Translations under genes and position numbers: made by a program
Assembly (NCBI GenBank): GCA_012934845.2
Contig: WNNJ02000725.1
Location: forward strand, 88,501-152,500
Direction of reading: 5' to 3'
From: Pomphorhynchus laevis
Taxonomy: Eukaryota > Acanthocephala > Palaeacanthocephala > Echinorhynchida > Pomphorhynchidae
Length of the DNA: 64,000 nucleotides
The notes under the pieces: model-generated
The model's database searches: none
What the model was told of the DNA's origin: nothing
The model's input: only the letters and a program-made list of their open reading frames with translations
Shown here: in pieces, positions 30,966-42,659 of the stretch
Layout: each line of letters opens with the position of its first letter
Position numbering within the stretch: the stretch's first letter is position 1

Positions 30966-32290
30966 ATGCCTAAAAAAGCGCGATCTCAGATCCATGTTCC
31001 TGATCAACAATCTTCCACATCTGAATGCAATGATGGTTATACCAGCTTTGAAGTTGGATGCGATTCCAAAGATTGCGATGTATGGACACTTGTTCGTGTT
31101 AAAATATCCGACCACTCGGTGTATAAACGTAAACATTTCACTTGCGGTTTTTGTACATCAGTACGACTACTACAGTTATCCTGCTCATCTACTCCTGTAT
31201 CACACACTACCACTCAGACCAATGCTGTTTTAGATGTTTCCCTCGCATCAACACCTGACTTCGCATCATATAATCCCATTATTGAACCTACTCTCTCACA
31301 CACTCCTCGTTCAACTACGTACCAAACTTCCATTAATCTTTCTCATTCTAACAATGCTAACGGCAAAGCTTTTCATCTCGTACCTCCTCTTTCCTATTCC
31401 TCCCCCAATCTAAATAAATCTCAAACTTCTTTATTCTCCTCACGAACTCCTTACTCGACCCCCCTGTATCACCTCTCAATAATTTACACCCTTCCATCAA
31501 AATCATTTCCAGTAACATTTCCGATCAACTAATTCAACACTCCATTCCTGTCACTCATGCCCCAACCTATTTTAATTCTCCTTACTCTACCTCCAACGTA
31601 ACACTTACCAATAAGTTACATCCTTCATTTAAAATCATATCCAGTCACATCTCTGATCAACCGATTCAACACCCCGCTCCTGTCACACTTGCTCCAACCA
31701 ATATTAATTCTTTATCAAGCACCCCTGTCATTTCCACTTCTATCTGCTCATCTACCTCGACTCCAACCAGCTCTGTCCGTCCACCACTTCCACGAAATCG
31801 TTTTCCTTCGCGCGATCGCTGTATAATCATATCAAACTTAAAGCTTTCCGAATCTGCTTCTCCACAATCTCGCCTCGATGATGATGTATCTGCTTTCAGG
31901 TCTATCCTAGCAACCATTCTTCCTGATGATAACCCATCACTCTTCAATAATATCGCTCCTGTATCCTTTATTCGTTTAAACAAATCCACTAAATCAAATC
32001 ATCTCAGTCCTCCACTCTTAAAAATCGTTTTCCGACATAGTTCACATGCCTCTTCGGTACTCTCCCAACGTTTTAAACTTCTTACCACTTCATCTACTTG
32101 CCGTATCTTTCCTGACCGCTCCCCTTCTGATATTGCCCAGCTCAATTTAGCTCGCATTGAAAAACATCGACGTGAAACAAACGGCGAGTCATCCTTATCT
32201 ATACGTAAAATCAACGGAAATTTTCACGTTCTTCACACAAGGCCAAAAATTCGATGGCGTCCCATCTCTCCCCCTTGTCTTCTTCGCTAG
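30966..32290 (+). pseudogene. LINE-D ORF1, zinc finger plus RRM-like protein
   Basis: ATG at 30,966 (MPKKARSQIHVPDQQ). The finger is C-x4-C-x22-C-x2-C (VGCDSKDCDVW ... FTCGFC). A Ser/Thr-rich spacer follows, in which a phrase, HPSxKIISSxISDQxIQH, occurs twice. One frameshift lies near the C-run at about 31,458. The second domain reads RDRCIIISNLKLSESASPQS, SAFRSILATILPDDNPS and FIRLNKSTKS, and the end is RPKIRWRPIS, stop at 32,288-32,290. The last 37 bases overlap ORF2. Confidence 0.75.
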
Positions 32291-35154
32291 TCGATCTCGC
32301 TCCTAAGCATACTTTTCGTCTTAGTCTATTCAATACTCGCTCCATTCTTCATAAAGCTGATATGCTTCTCGATATCTTCGATCAATTATCTATCAATATT
32401 CTCTGCATTACCGAATCCTGGCACTCTGACTCCGACGATCTTGCTATTCGTCGTCTATGTCGCTCTGGTTGTTCTCTAATTGAATCAGCTCGTCAAATTA
32501 CATCTCATACATCTACTGCGTCTAACCATGGCGGTATTGTTGCCATTGCTCGTCACCCAATGTCTTTACGTAAAATCAACGTTAACATCCGTTACACCTC
32601 GTTCGAATTACTCATATGCAGATTATCAACGCCTTTCCCTCTGGAACTTGTGATTGTATACCGTCCAGGTTCAGTTGCCCCATCACGTATCTTCTTTAAC
32701 GACCTTGCAGATCTAATGTCTCACTGTTCATTGTCTTATACTCCTTCTTTTGTTCTCGGTGACTTTAACATTCGTCTTGATCGCCCGTCTGACTCTGACT
32801 CTATCACTTTAACTGATCTTTTTTCTGATTTTAACTATAAATTACTTTCAAGAAGCCCAACTCATATTCTCGGCGGTGCTCTCGACATCATTGCTGTTCC
32901 TAACTGCTTCAATGACTATACCTCCTTGTCAATTACTGATCCTGGTTTGTCCGATCATTTCCTTGTCACTCTTACTCTTACTCGTCCCCATCCTCCTTCT
33001 CCGCCTTTACCATTATCTACACCAAGTCGACCCTGGAAGCTTCTCGATATCCCTATTCTCTGCACAGCCTTACTCAATTCTTCACTCTTTTCACTTCCTC
33101 TTAACTATCTCTCTCCCGATGATCTCTGCATTCTGTTTAATTCTGAACTTACGTCGATCCTCAATAACCTTCTACCTAGTCGACTTCGACGTTCCCAGCG
33201 CTTGCGCCATGCTCCCTGGTTCGATTCTGACTGTAGTCTTTCTAAGCGTCGACTCCGTCACTCTTTTCGTATGTATAAACGCTTTCTTAAACGTTCACCC
33301 AACTCACTCCCTCCAAATCTTCGTGATTCCTACTTTTCTCAACGCCGTTCACATCTCATTCTTATACGTACTAAACGTACTCTCTTTTGGCGAAATCAAC
33401 TCGAGTCATCTTCCAACTCTAAATCTCATTGGAAAATCTCAAACTCAATTCTTTCACGATCATCTACCCCTTGTAATATAAATCCTGATGAATTTTCTTC
33501 TTATCTACAAACTAAGCTATCTAATTTACTTTCCCTACTACCCGTAGCCCCCTTGTACCCACTCTTCTCTTTAGATACTTCCCTCCCAGAACTATTCCAC
33601 CTTCTTCCCGTTTCGTCTGATGAAGTTTCTTCGGTTCTGCTGTCATTACCTAATAAAACCTCTCCTTCTGACCCAATTCCCACTCACTTGCTTAAAAATA
33701 TCTACTCCGTTATCTTACCCTTCCTAACCAAATTGTTCAACTCGTCCATCCGTAGCCGTACATTTCCTTCCATCTGGAAATGCGCCACTGTTCGTCCTAT
33801 CATCAAAAAGCAATCTCTCGACTCCTCACTACCATCTTCGTACCGTCCTTATTTCACTTCTCCCAACCCTCTCTAAACTCTTTAAGCGTCTCGTTCTTAA
33901 GCAAGTTAAATACATATCTCTATTCCTCTAACTTATTTCCTCCCTTCCAAGCCGCTTTTCGCTCTAATTACTCTACCGAAATTGCATGTCTTAAAGTTTA
34001 TAACGACTTACTCATATCGCGCGATCATAAATTATGTAGTGTCATAGTTTCTCTTGATCTATCGTCTGCTTTTGACATCGTCCATCACTCGATTCTTCTC
34101 CATCGCCTTCGTCATGATTATGACTTCTCTTTACCCACTGTATCATGGTTTTCTTCATATCTATCAAACCGTACATTTCGCGTATATTCTAACTCTTCTC
34201 TCCCATCCTTCGTCCATTCCGTCCGGTGTTCCGCAAGGCTCCGTATTAGGCCCTATACTTTTCTCTCTTCTTCTTGGTGATTTGTCTTCGAGTTATCATA
34301 AATTTAACTTCCATGTTATGCAATATGCTGATGACATTCTCATCTATGCTCATGCACCTGTTTATCGTATTCACGATCTTAGTGTTTCTGCTTCCGACTG
34401 TCTTGTCTCAATTTCCAATCATCTTTCTTCCCTTCGCCTTTCTCTGAATCCTGATAAATCCAAAATTATGTGGATCCTACCTCGACGCCTCGGCTTCGAA
34501 CCTCCCTCCGTATCATTAAATTCTACAATTCTTCCTATCGTTGATAATCTCGTTTTCCTAGGCTTCCATTTTGACAACCGACTTTCACTTAAACCTTTCG
34601 TTAGAGATAAAGTACGCTCATCTACCTTGATACTCCGCAACCTCCGTCAAGTTCGTAGATTGATCGATTTTCCTTCTTGTATGACTCTCATATCATCTCT
34701 CCTTTTTTCTAGACTCGATTATTGTCTTAGTCTATTTTCCAACTCACCTAAATCCACTCTTCTTCCCCTACAACGCATCGTCAACGCAGCTGTCCGAATT
34801 ATCCTCCGTCTTCGTCGTTTTGATCACACATCCTACCATCTTGCTTCTCTCGATTTGCCTACAATTTATTGTCGTGTTCAAATTCGTCTTCTTATCGTTG
34901 CTTTCCGCCTTGTAACTTTTCATACCCCTTCATTTCTCAACCTTCCTTTTCTTGATAATTCCCGTCCTGTTTACTGTTCCTTGCGTTCCTGTAATTCCCT
35001 TCTTTTACATGTCCCAAACTACTCTACCTCCTTTGGACTCCGCTCCTTCCTGGTGGCTGCTCCTCTATCGTGAAATCATCTGCCCATTCATATACGCCAA
35101 TCAACTTCCCTGCAGTGCTTCAAACGACAAATCCGATCCCATTTTAACAATTTA
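32254..35154 (+). pseudogene. LINE-D ORF2: endonuclease and reverse transcriptase
   Basis: ATG at 32,254, open for about 540 residues. Endonuclease: LFNTRSILHKADML, LCITESWHSDSDD (catalytic Glu), SNHGGIVAIARHP, LGDFNIRLDRP, DPGLSDHFLVTLTL. Then FDSDCSLSKRRLRHSFRMYK and, from 33,560, LFHLLPVSSDEVSSVLLSLP. A frameshift near 33,850 hits SYRP. The RT goes on in other frames: FRSNYSTEIACLKVYNDLL, SLDLSSAFDIVHHSILLH (motif A), SGVPQGSVLGPILFSLLL (motif B), MQYADDILIYAHAP (motif C), LNPDKSKIMWILPR, and a C-terminal tail running past 35,070 with a shift. All catalytic Asp codons are intact. Confidence 0.8.
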
Positions 35155-35192
35155 ACTGCTTGACTTTCTCATTTTTGTTTGTGGACTTGTAA

Positions 35193-35209
35193 GCGTACAG
35201 CTTGTACGC
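35193..35209 (+). promoter_or_regulatory. 3'-end hairpin of LINE-D
   Basis: GCGTACA, loop GCT, TGTACGC: a perfect 7-bp stem, followed by ATTTGCCACATTAAATAAAT. Relative to LINE-A1 a G-C pair is replaced by A-T, keeping the stem. Confidence 0.7.
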
Positions 35210-35253
35210 ATTTGCCACATTAAATAAATTTGTATTATTATTATTATCATCAT

Positions 35254-35258
35254 TACAT
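35254..35258. repeat. Target-site duplication of LINE-D, right copy
   Basis: TACAT, matching 30,850-30,854. Confidence 0.8.
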
Positions 35259-35274
35259 CTGTTCAATTTTCACG

Positions 35275-37034
35275 AGCCATAATTAAATTACTGATGCATG
35301 ATCAACCAGTGCGAAATTCATGTTGAGAAGGGTGCAGAAGTTTAAATCTATCCATTTGAGAAGTTATGTATTTATGCACGAACCTTTCAAGGAATTTACA
35401 TACAACGCTTTTCAGACTTACAGGACGATAATTGGACGGGTCTTCTCTGTTCCCTTTTTTGTATATAGGAGTAATGTGAGATCGCTTCCACTGATCAGGG
35501 ATGCATGATATACATAGAGACATGTTAAACATCTCTGATAAGTGGAATGCTAGCAGGTCATAGAGTATTTGAAGAATAAAAGGATGAATGTTGTCTGGCC
35601 CAGCCGATGTGTAACAAGATAATTTACGCAATTCCCGTGATACCTCTGCTGGAGGAATTTATGTCATATGGGAGACGAATGTCTCAGGAATTTGCGTTGG
35701 ACGAAAATCTGTAATTGGAGTTGGACAAATAAGATCAAAGGCCACTGCCAACATACTCACAACTTCATCAGGATCTCTCGCAATCTTACCGTCACGGGTC
35801 AAAAGGGAAATTGATGGAATAACTTTTCTACTTTTATTTACATAGCTCCAGAACGGCTTGGAAGAAACTTTATATAATTCCAGGATTTTCGATTCGTGCT
35901 TTTGCATCTTCAACAATTTCATGTAGTTGAAGTGACGACGATACTGTAGATATTCTAACCGAAGTGTCTGATTATTCAGAGACGATTTAAAGAGTTTATT
36001 TTGTTTTCTTAAAAGTCCCACTAACTCGTCGTCAAACCAAGGAGGCTTGCGTTTAGCAAGGTTTTGTAATGGTTTCAATGGAACTACGCAGTCTGTGATA
36101 TATTTGAGGGAAGCTGATAGCGTATCCCAATCAATGACATGAGTAATAACACTATTGTGAACACCCATTCTCATTGCGAGCGTACGTAATAAATCTGTAT
36201 CTACTTTGTACCAGTTACGTTTCAGATGTTTAGTTTCGGTGGGGGAGACATTGACATGAGCACTAGAAGTAAACCTTTGACAAGATAGTCAATAAGACCT
36301 ATGGGAGGATCATATTGAATTTCATGGACATCTAGTAGAGATTTAGTAAAAACTAAATCTAGCAAGGAAGAACCATGTCCCATTAACCTGGTTGCCTGAG
36401 TTACGTGTTGTATAAGAGATAGATCATCAACGAGAAAGTTCCATAATTCGGTGTCCAAATGGCATCCACCTTAATGACATTCGAATGGGGTATTCCCTGT
36501 TATATTTGGAATATTGAAGTCACCAAGGATAAAATTTGACGACTTTGTGAGATCAGTAAGATACTCAATTAGACTTGGGGATAATCAAGATGAGCGTGGA
36601 GCGTGATAGCATACACAAATGGTCATGGCGATGTCACCTGATTCTATCTTTAAAGAAAGTGACTCCATTCGTCCGACTCAATATGACATGGAGTTTGTTA
36701 CGATAATTCTGTTAGCGACGTAAAAGGCAACTCCACCACCTCTACATTTATCATGTCGGTCTGTTCTAAATAATGAGAAGCCAGGGATGACAACACAAAC
36801 ATCACTAATCCCACTGTGTAGCTAAGTTTCAGTAATTGCAAAAATCGACATATTGCTGTGAGACAAATAACAACTAAACTCATCAAACTTCGAAACTAAG
36901 ATGCGAACGTTAGAACATGCCATTTTCAGGAGATGTCTACTACTATTATTTGAAGTCTTATGCAGGACACGATGGAATGAAATTAAGTCACCTAAGACGC
37001 TACACCGTGAGTATTTGGGATTTACTTCTCCCAA
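35275..37034 (-). pseudogene. LINE-H ORF2, N-terminal half (endonuclease and RT fingers)
   Basis: The frame opens at TTG (37,034) within the ORF1 end, reading GEVNPKYSRCSVLGDLISFH and then MACSNVRILVSKFDEFSCYL, IFAITET (catalytic Glu), RTDRHDKCRGGGVAFYVANR, FILGDFNIPNI. Stops occur after TET and elsewhere. From 36,174: RKPPWFDDELVGLLRKQNKL, then WKRSHITPIYKKGNREDPSN, YRPVSLKSVVCKFLERF and HEFRTG at the break. The rest of the RT is at 30,849-29,810, beyond LINE-D. Confidence 0.8.
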
Positions 37035-37447
37035 CGTACAAATGAACGTCGTCGAACCACCTGAATTTTTTGGATACAGAGGTCATTTTCACCTTGTTGA
37101 CGCATGTCGTTTAGTTATTTTTTAGCGAGAGATAGTTGTTCGTGCTCTTCAACCGACAGATCAATATATATTTGCACAGAATTACCCATTAGTCTATCTC
37201 TACTAAGGATAATATTAGTTTGATCATTGGAAGCACAGACCAATCAAAGCAGTCTATTTCTACCAGTATTATACTTTATACCAATTCTACGAATGGCCAA
37301 TACCTCCAAGGATTCTGCTAAATGTTCCTCTTCATCTAAAAAATACTAGATTAGATATTTCTCACTGAAATAACGTCGTCATTCACACGGTTTTGAGAAA
37401 TGACGGATTTGGACTCGTTGATATTAGCGAAAATTACACATATCAAA
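37020..37447 (-). pseudogene. LINE-H ORF1 C-terminal remnant
   Basis: Minus strand from about 37,440: VIFANINESKSVI-like remains, then EEEHLAESLEVLAIRRIG, LVCASNDQTNIILSRD and DLSVEEHEQLSLAKK, ending IQKIQVVRRRSFVRWEK. Parallels LINE-F at 43.6-44.06 kb. Stops within. 5'-truncated at about 37,447. Confidence 0.65.
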
Positions 37448-37662
37448 CCAAACGACCGAGAATCTTGAGTTAAAAGTAGACCAAAGTACCTGGATGATTA
37501 TTTCCTATAGAAGAGGAAAGCGTCATGATATTTTGCATAAAAGAATGTTATCAACTACGTATAATAGTTTACTAACTATTTATTGTAGATATGTTGAATA
37601 AAAACCATATTTACGTCTACTCGATTTACTCGATTACGACAGCCCTATATATAATACTAACA

Positions 37663-38425
37663 GATTTATTATTATTATACATTCAACAACATACGAGCAT
37701 TAGCTCAAATAGCTGGCTCACAATAAGTTCGTAAATAAATTAATTAGTTTTTAAAATAAGGAAATGCAACACGAAACATTGCTTGATCCATTCGTAGTCT
37801 TCTTTTAAAAGCACTAAGTGAACTGCATCCAACGGTGTCTGCATCAAGGTTGTTCCACAGCTCAACAATTCTTCTATCAAATTGCATCGCGCCCAATTTC
37901 TGTACTCTGTTTCTTCGAATAGTTAAAGAATGACCGCGAAGAACATTTGAACAACGTAGTTGAACCCTACTCCGAAGAGGGTGATGAGGACGTTGGAATA
38001 AATGCCAAACAAGGCACATATCCATGTACCGACGGGTCCATGTGACGGTCTCAAGTCCTAATGATCTCAGTCTGTCTTCATAAGGCAGCGACGCCAACGT
38101 TGGTGCTAGCTTTGTTGCCCTGCGAAGTACCCTCTCTGATTTCTTATGTTCATGCACAGTACGTGGGTATACAACCGGAGCTGCATATAAAAGTCTACTC
38201 AATACATGTGCTAAAATCAGAGGCCGAAGAGCAGTCGGATTAACGCGAACAAACGCGCGTCGAATCATACCTATCATTTTATTGGAGTTGGCACAAGCTT
38301 GATCAGTGTGCTTTTGGTTGATAAATTAGAGGTAACCCATACTCCTAAATCTTTGTAACTATCGACACTTTCCACAATACAGTCCTTATATGTGTAACAA
38401 GCTGATGTTAGTACTCTGTTTCTTC
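37663..38425 (-). mobile_element. LINE-N, 5'-truncated 3' fragment related to LINE-G
   Basis: Minus strand: DCIVESVDSYKDLGVWVTSN, a frameshift near 38,280, then an open 177-residue stretch MIGMIRRAFVRVNPTALRPL, PRTVHEHKKSERVLRRATKL, LRGHSLTIRRNRVQKLGAMQ to the stop at 37,744. This is the RT thumb and C-terminal region, close in pattern to LINE-G (RMVGMIRRTFSVLSP; VLRRATKLVNS). 3' end in ATAATAATAATA near 37,665. Only the C-terminal fifth of ORF2 is present. Confidence 0.75.
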
Positions 38426-39060
38426 GAATAGTGAATTTCCATTATGAATTTGTAGAGTTTTGAAATTAATTTGATGGTACACTAATTGGAACAATAATTA
38501 ATTTAATTGAATGTCTTACAAATTTTAGGCATTAACAGACAAACGGCTTCCGATATTGGAACCACAATATGTTGATTTAATAAAATTACAACATATTTTT
38601 TACATTCAAAATAACAAATGACTTTCTCTCAGTTTTGTCCGGATTAAGTTGTATGTGTACATTAAATATTAATTGCAGCTGCTTAAGTGCATTGAATTTC
38701 TCAATAACTTTAAAAACAGCATGATAATGATCTTTACTCTTTTCACCTTCTTGATATCAAAGCCAACTTATAGCATTTAAAAATTTATGATCAATTTATC
38801 TGTTTTGAAAACGAAGCTTAAATATTACTATTTGCGTAGTTATTTTTATATTCAAATGTGATTTAAATGTAAACGATATTGCATTATACCTCGGGATTAA
38901 CAAAACGTTTGTATTCATTTGATTGATGTAATACAGTTGAATTTTGCTTCGATATATTTTTAAAATAAGCACTAATTTTAAAGCATCATATAAATGTAAT
39001 TTTTGATTTATTACGAAAATCATCATCAGTCAGGACGTATCTAAACTGGATGATACATAT
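38426..39060. other. No gene recognised
   Basis: A+T-rich. Begins with a second copy of the 22-base string GTACTCTGTTTCTTCGAATA (38,411 onward) that also lies inside LINE-N at 37,899. A faint VHIQLNPDKTE on the minus strand near 38,650 resembles the LNPDK box of LINE RTs but is too short to call. Confidence 0.4.
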
Positions 39061-39320
39061 CCAAAGCTTGTTTGTCGGTCAAGTACGGGGATTTGACAGG
39101 CTCTAATAATTATTTCGTGGGCGTGGATGGTCCTAGTTATCGTCAACGTAATGTGTACATCATTCCAGAGGAGGACTTGCACGCGACAAGCAGCGCCCAT
39201 GCGAGCGATCGCATAGATGTCGACGACGCGTTGGATGACCGATCTGTCACAGTGCCGGATGCAGACAGTCTAGACTACTCACATGCTAGCGCATTTATAA
39301 CCAGCTGCTGACTACTTCGG
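39060..39320 (+). other. Open frame of unknown nature in a G+C-richer island
   Basis: Seventy-nine codons without ATG start: YGDLTGSNNYFVGVDGPSYR, then an acidic stretch (RIDVDDALDDRSVTVPDADS). Base composition is less A+T-rich than the flanks. Unrecognised. May belong with the OTU-like remnant 400 bases downstream. The stretch 39,330-39,600 between them repeats CAACCGAA/AATCGA-type phrases and has stops in all frames I followed. Confidence 0.3.
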
Positions 39321-39689
39321 ATTGGAAATCCGCTAAAGTTATGTCCAGTCAATCAAACCACTTGAATCGACTTAATGACGCTTTTCGCCAATCGAACGAA
39401 TCGGTCGACAGTATCGAACAACCGAACACATCGAATCGACAAGACAATGCTTTTCAACAACCAAACCGGTAAATCAAACACTCCGGACAACCCAACCGAT
39501 TGAATCTGCTGAACTTGGCTTTGCGGAAGTCGAATCAGTCTATCGACTATTCCAGACAACTAAACAAACTAAATCGAAATAACGATAGGCATATACAATC
39601 AAATCAAGATATCAATGGCAAGCAGCTTCATCATTAAACCGCTCCTCCGATTTTGTCAATAAAGCAAACCAATTATTTGATCCACTGCT

Positions 39690-40020
39690 CGCCAGTCAAT
39701 ATTTACCCAAGCTTTTGAATCAGTTAGGCAACAAGATGAGAACGCCGAAGCGCAAAACCTCATCATCGCGGGGGGTTTAAGATCTCGATCATCAATTTGT
39801 TCGCAAAATAACAGCGACCTTAGGGTTCTGGGCTGCACGCGAGTTCAACGCGTGTATCAACAAAGCGTTTAATCACGAAGCTGGCTTCATACGGCCTTTG
39901 CATCAAAGACGTAATGGGCGATGGCAACTACCTCTTTCGGTAACTTAGTGACCATATAATTGGTGAGAGCAACGAGCATTTGGAGTACCGAAATCAGGTT
40001 ACCAACTATATTTTTGCTTA
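39690..40020 (+). pseudogene. OTU-type deubiquitinase-like remnant
   Basis: From about 39,885: SYGLCIKDVMGDGNYLFR, a stop at 39,942-39,944, LSDHIIGESNEHLEYRNQVT and NYI. OTU cysteine proteases have D-G-N-C-L-F-R-A-(L/V)-S/G-D-Q at the active site. Here the catalytic Cys codon reads TAC (Tyr) and the Ala position is a stop. The following H-L-x-x-R-x-x-V-x-x-Y-I pattern also fits the OTUD3/OTUD5 type. Upstream codons back to 39,690 look coding-like (TQAFESVRQQDENAEAQNLI) but are in another frame. It ends where LINE-A3 begins. It could be a host gene fragment or a domain carried by a transposon. Confidence 0.5.
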
Positions 40021-40021
40021 T

Positions 40022-41620
40022 TCTGAAAATTAAGAATCACGGAGAGACTGAGTGAGCGAGCATATATCACTCTGAGAGAGCGGTGATAGACTCGAAAAGC
40101 ATGACGGAGTCGACGCTTTGAGAGTAGGCATTGGATGTCAAACGTGCGGCACGATGCAAGCGACGGTGAAGGTGAGGCTTGTAGGGCAAGAGAAGATCGA
40201 GAGAGGATGTGAGTTAAGAGTCGAAAAGAAAGACAAGATCGGGAGGAGAGGAGGATGTTATTGTGGGATAAGAAAGAGACTATTTTAGTGAGGGGAGCGG
40301 AGAACGAGGATGTCAAGATTTCTCCAAGGGCGACGTAGGATGGTAGGTTTGTGAAGCGTGGGGTGGTTGGAAGTGAGATCAAGGGTGACGAGAAAGTGAT
40401 CAAATATACCAGGATCGGAGATGGTCTGTGATGTGCAGTCAGCAAAACGATCGGGGACAGTGATAATGTCGATTGCCCCGCCAAGGATATATGTATGAGG
40501 GGGCAGTGAAGATGAGTTTGTAATTATAGTTGGATAGAATGGTGATGAACCGTATGGAATCGGTGGAAGAGGGGCGGTCGAGGCAAATGTTGAAGTCGCC
40601 AAGAACGCGTGAAGGAATGTAGAACAAAGAACAATAGGAAAGGAGGTCATTGAGTTCGGTAACAAATAAGGAGGTAGGAGCAGATGAATCAGGATTGTAT
40701 ACAATGCCGAGATCCAGAGTGATCGGGCTAGAAGAACGACAATTGAGCAAATCAAAGGAGCAAGGATTGAAAGGGGGAATGATTTCGCGAAGAGACGCTG
40801 GGGTGATGGGCGAATGCGACAATGACGCTATGATTAGAGAATTTAGAATGCGATGAGCCTAGGGGGCGGGCGGATTCGACTAGTGAGCAACAGGCAAAGA
40901 GGAAACGGTGAATGGAGAGGTCATCGGAATCGGAGTGCCAAGATTCGGTGAGGCAGAAGAGATCGATGTATTGCTTGATGAGTAGGTTGAGGATAATATC
41001 GGATTTACGGAGAATATATTTAGTGTTGCGGAGGCCGAGGCGGAAATCGTGTGTAGTGTTGTAAGGGGCTAGCTGAGAAGACAAATAGAGGAGATGGATC
41101 TCCATCGAATGTTGGTGAGGCTGTGGACAACTTGAAAATTCCCGTCTGTTTCGGATGGAGAAAGTTGTATCGCCGTTTTCCTTGCGACAGCGTTTTTCGA
41201 TGTGGGTAGAAGAGAGTCCTCGTTAACGTGGAGGTTGGTTGCAGTTATTTTGATTGATGGATGTAGGCTATTGAGAAATGAGACAGGAGGGACGGGGTGT
41301 CCGGGAGTGAAGATGACATGGGATGGGAAGTGTATATGGTAACATGATCAGTCGGTCGAGAAAGAACATTGAAAACGATGCGAGTGGTTTGAGATGACGT
41401 GTTAGATGATGATATGTGCTTATGGTAGAGGTTGCGGATTAGTTTGTTTACACAAAATCCACATAGGAAGTCTTCGTTTGACTTACTGTTTTCGCAGGCA
41501 ATTGTTGTCTATTTGCTGCAGTTGGTTGTCGAGCACTGTACTTGCAGTCGCACATGGTTGGTGTCGGTCGTAGCTTTTTTCTTACGTTCTCCCACTAACA
41601 TCCTTGTGTGTTTAAGCTGT
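40022..41620 (-). mobile_element. LINE-A3, 3'-truncated
   Basis: Minus strand: 5' minisatellite (41,632-41,860), decayed ORF1 start and zinc finger (LQVQCSTTNCSK; EDFLCGFCVNKLI near 41,470), a large ORF1 deletion near 41,215, then ORF2 from ATG 41,105: DFRLGLRNTKYILRKSDI, FCLTESWHSDSDDLSIHR, LGDFNICLDRP, FDIQCLLSKRRLRHAFRVYH. The sequence ends near 40,022, before the RT. Several frameshifts. Confidence 0.75.
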
Positions 41621-41631
41621 TAAATTTGCTA

Positions 41632-41860
41632 CTGCAACTGATTGAATTGATCTGCAATTGATTGAATTGATCTGCAACTGATTGAATTAATCTGAAGCTT
41701 ATTGAATTGATTTTCGACTGATTGAATTGATCTGCAACGGATTGAATTGATCTGTAACTGATTGAATTCATCTGCAACTGATTGAATTGATCTGTAACTG
41801 ATTGAATTGATTGTATGTTATGTATGTTATTGTATGTTATTGTATGTTATGTCTCCTTTG
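41632..41860. repeat. Minisatellite, 20-base unit, at the LINE-A3 5' end
   Basis: Nine or ten units of about 20 bases, consensus GATTGAATTGATCTGCAACT, followed by four TATGTTATTG units. Placed as the 5' UTR of the minus-strand LINE-A3, comparable to the minisatellites ahead of ORF1 in LINE-A2, LINE-F and LINE-G. Confidence 0.85.
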
Positions 41861-41887
41861 CAATCTCTTTAGCATTACATGTTACTA

Positions 41888-42490
41888 CAACTTCTATATC
41901 ATGTAATATGCTGATGGTACCTTTACTCTCATTCTTCTGATCATCTTATCGATGATCTCTTCGCCTCTTTCATGAATTGTATTCTCTCTATCTTCAAACA
42001 TCTTTCCTCGCTTCGTTTGTATCTTAAGCATTCCAAGTCTAAAATCTTATGGATTATCCCTTCTTTCCTATCTGTCTCTCCCTCGGTATTTCTAAATTCG
42101 ATCGTTCTTCTTATTGTTGATCATCTCACTTTCTTAGGAGTTCATTTCGATAAATGTGTTTCTCTCGATTCAGTCATTCGCGACGAAACCCGATCTTGCA
42201 ATCTCCTACTTCGTGACCTTCGCCATGTCAGGAGCGAAGGTCTTGATTTTAACTCTTGTCACTCTCATACAAACTCCGCTATTTTTTTGTTTCTTTTAAT
42301 GACTGATTCAATTGTTTACACTATTTTAAACTCTGCCACTCTCCCACGTATCAACGTCAACCTATTGACACTGATTATACTTTCGACTTTTCTTGTTTTA
42401 TTTTGTTGTTGTAAAACTGTAAATTTGTAATTTAGTGGACTTGTAAGATGATGTAATATACAATATGCACTTTAATAAATCAAGCATGTA
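41888..42490 (+). pseudogene. LINE RT fragment of the A/D group
   Basis: Starts at the motif-C region (YADGTFT in place of YADDIL), then IFKHLSSLRLYLKHSKSKIL, WIIPSFLSVSPSVFLNSI and LTFLGVHFDKCVSLDSVIRD, NLLLRDLRHVR, as in LINE-A2/D. The C-terminal part is lost. It ends with GTGGACTTGTAAGATGATGT and an AATAAATC end, where the hairpin has decayed. 5'-truncated. Confidence 0.65.
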
Positions 42491-42659
42491 CCGTTTAATA
42501 AACCTGTGCAGTTTTTATTAGTAAGCAATTAATTTGGAAAATATAGATTCTGCGGAAATCTGCACTAATTTAATGCTCAGTTCTTCAAAACCCAAATAAT
42601 CATAACTTAACAAAAAGTTTGTGAGTACATTTGTTAGATAAATAAGATACAATAAAGAT

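Larger units (their letters stand above)
30855..35253 (+). mobile_element. LINE-D, near full-length copy inside LINE-H
   Basis: 4.4-kb two-ORF LINE of the A/D group, opposite in strand to its host LINE-H and flanked by TACAT duplications. Order: 5' module (30,881-30,937), ORF1, overlapping ORF2, 3' hairpin (35,193-35,209), AATAAAT and a TTATTATTATTATCATCATTA tail. One frameshift in ORF1 and two or three in ORF2, so close to intact but not coding-competent. Confidence 0.85.
29660..37449 (-). mobile_element. LINE-H, interrupted by LINE-D
   Basis: Minus-strand LINE: ORF1 end (37,447-37,020), ORF2 from 37,034 to about 35,275, interruption by LINE-D (30,855-35,253), ORF2 continuing 30,849 to about 29,810, and a 3' end with the hairpin at 29,680-29,695. 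AAACGA occurs at 29,654-29,659 and 37,450-37,455 and may be its target duplication. Net length about 3.4 kb; truncated inside ORF1. Same group as LINE-F and LINE-J. Confidence 0.8.

Noticed and set aside
38620-38720. LNPDK-like LINE RT remnant
   Set aside because: Only about ten residues resemble the motif, with no supporting blocks.
41632-41860. CRISPR-like array
   Set aside because: Units are contiguous 20-mers without spacers, in animal DNA, and sit where the other LINEs have 5' minisatellites.
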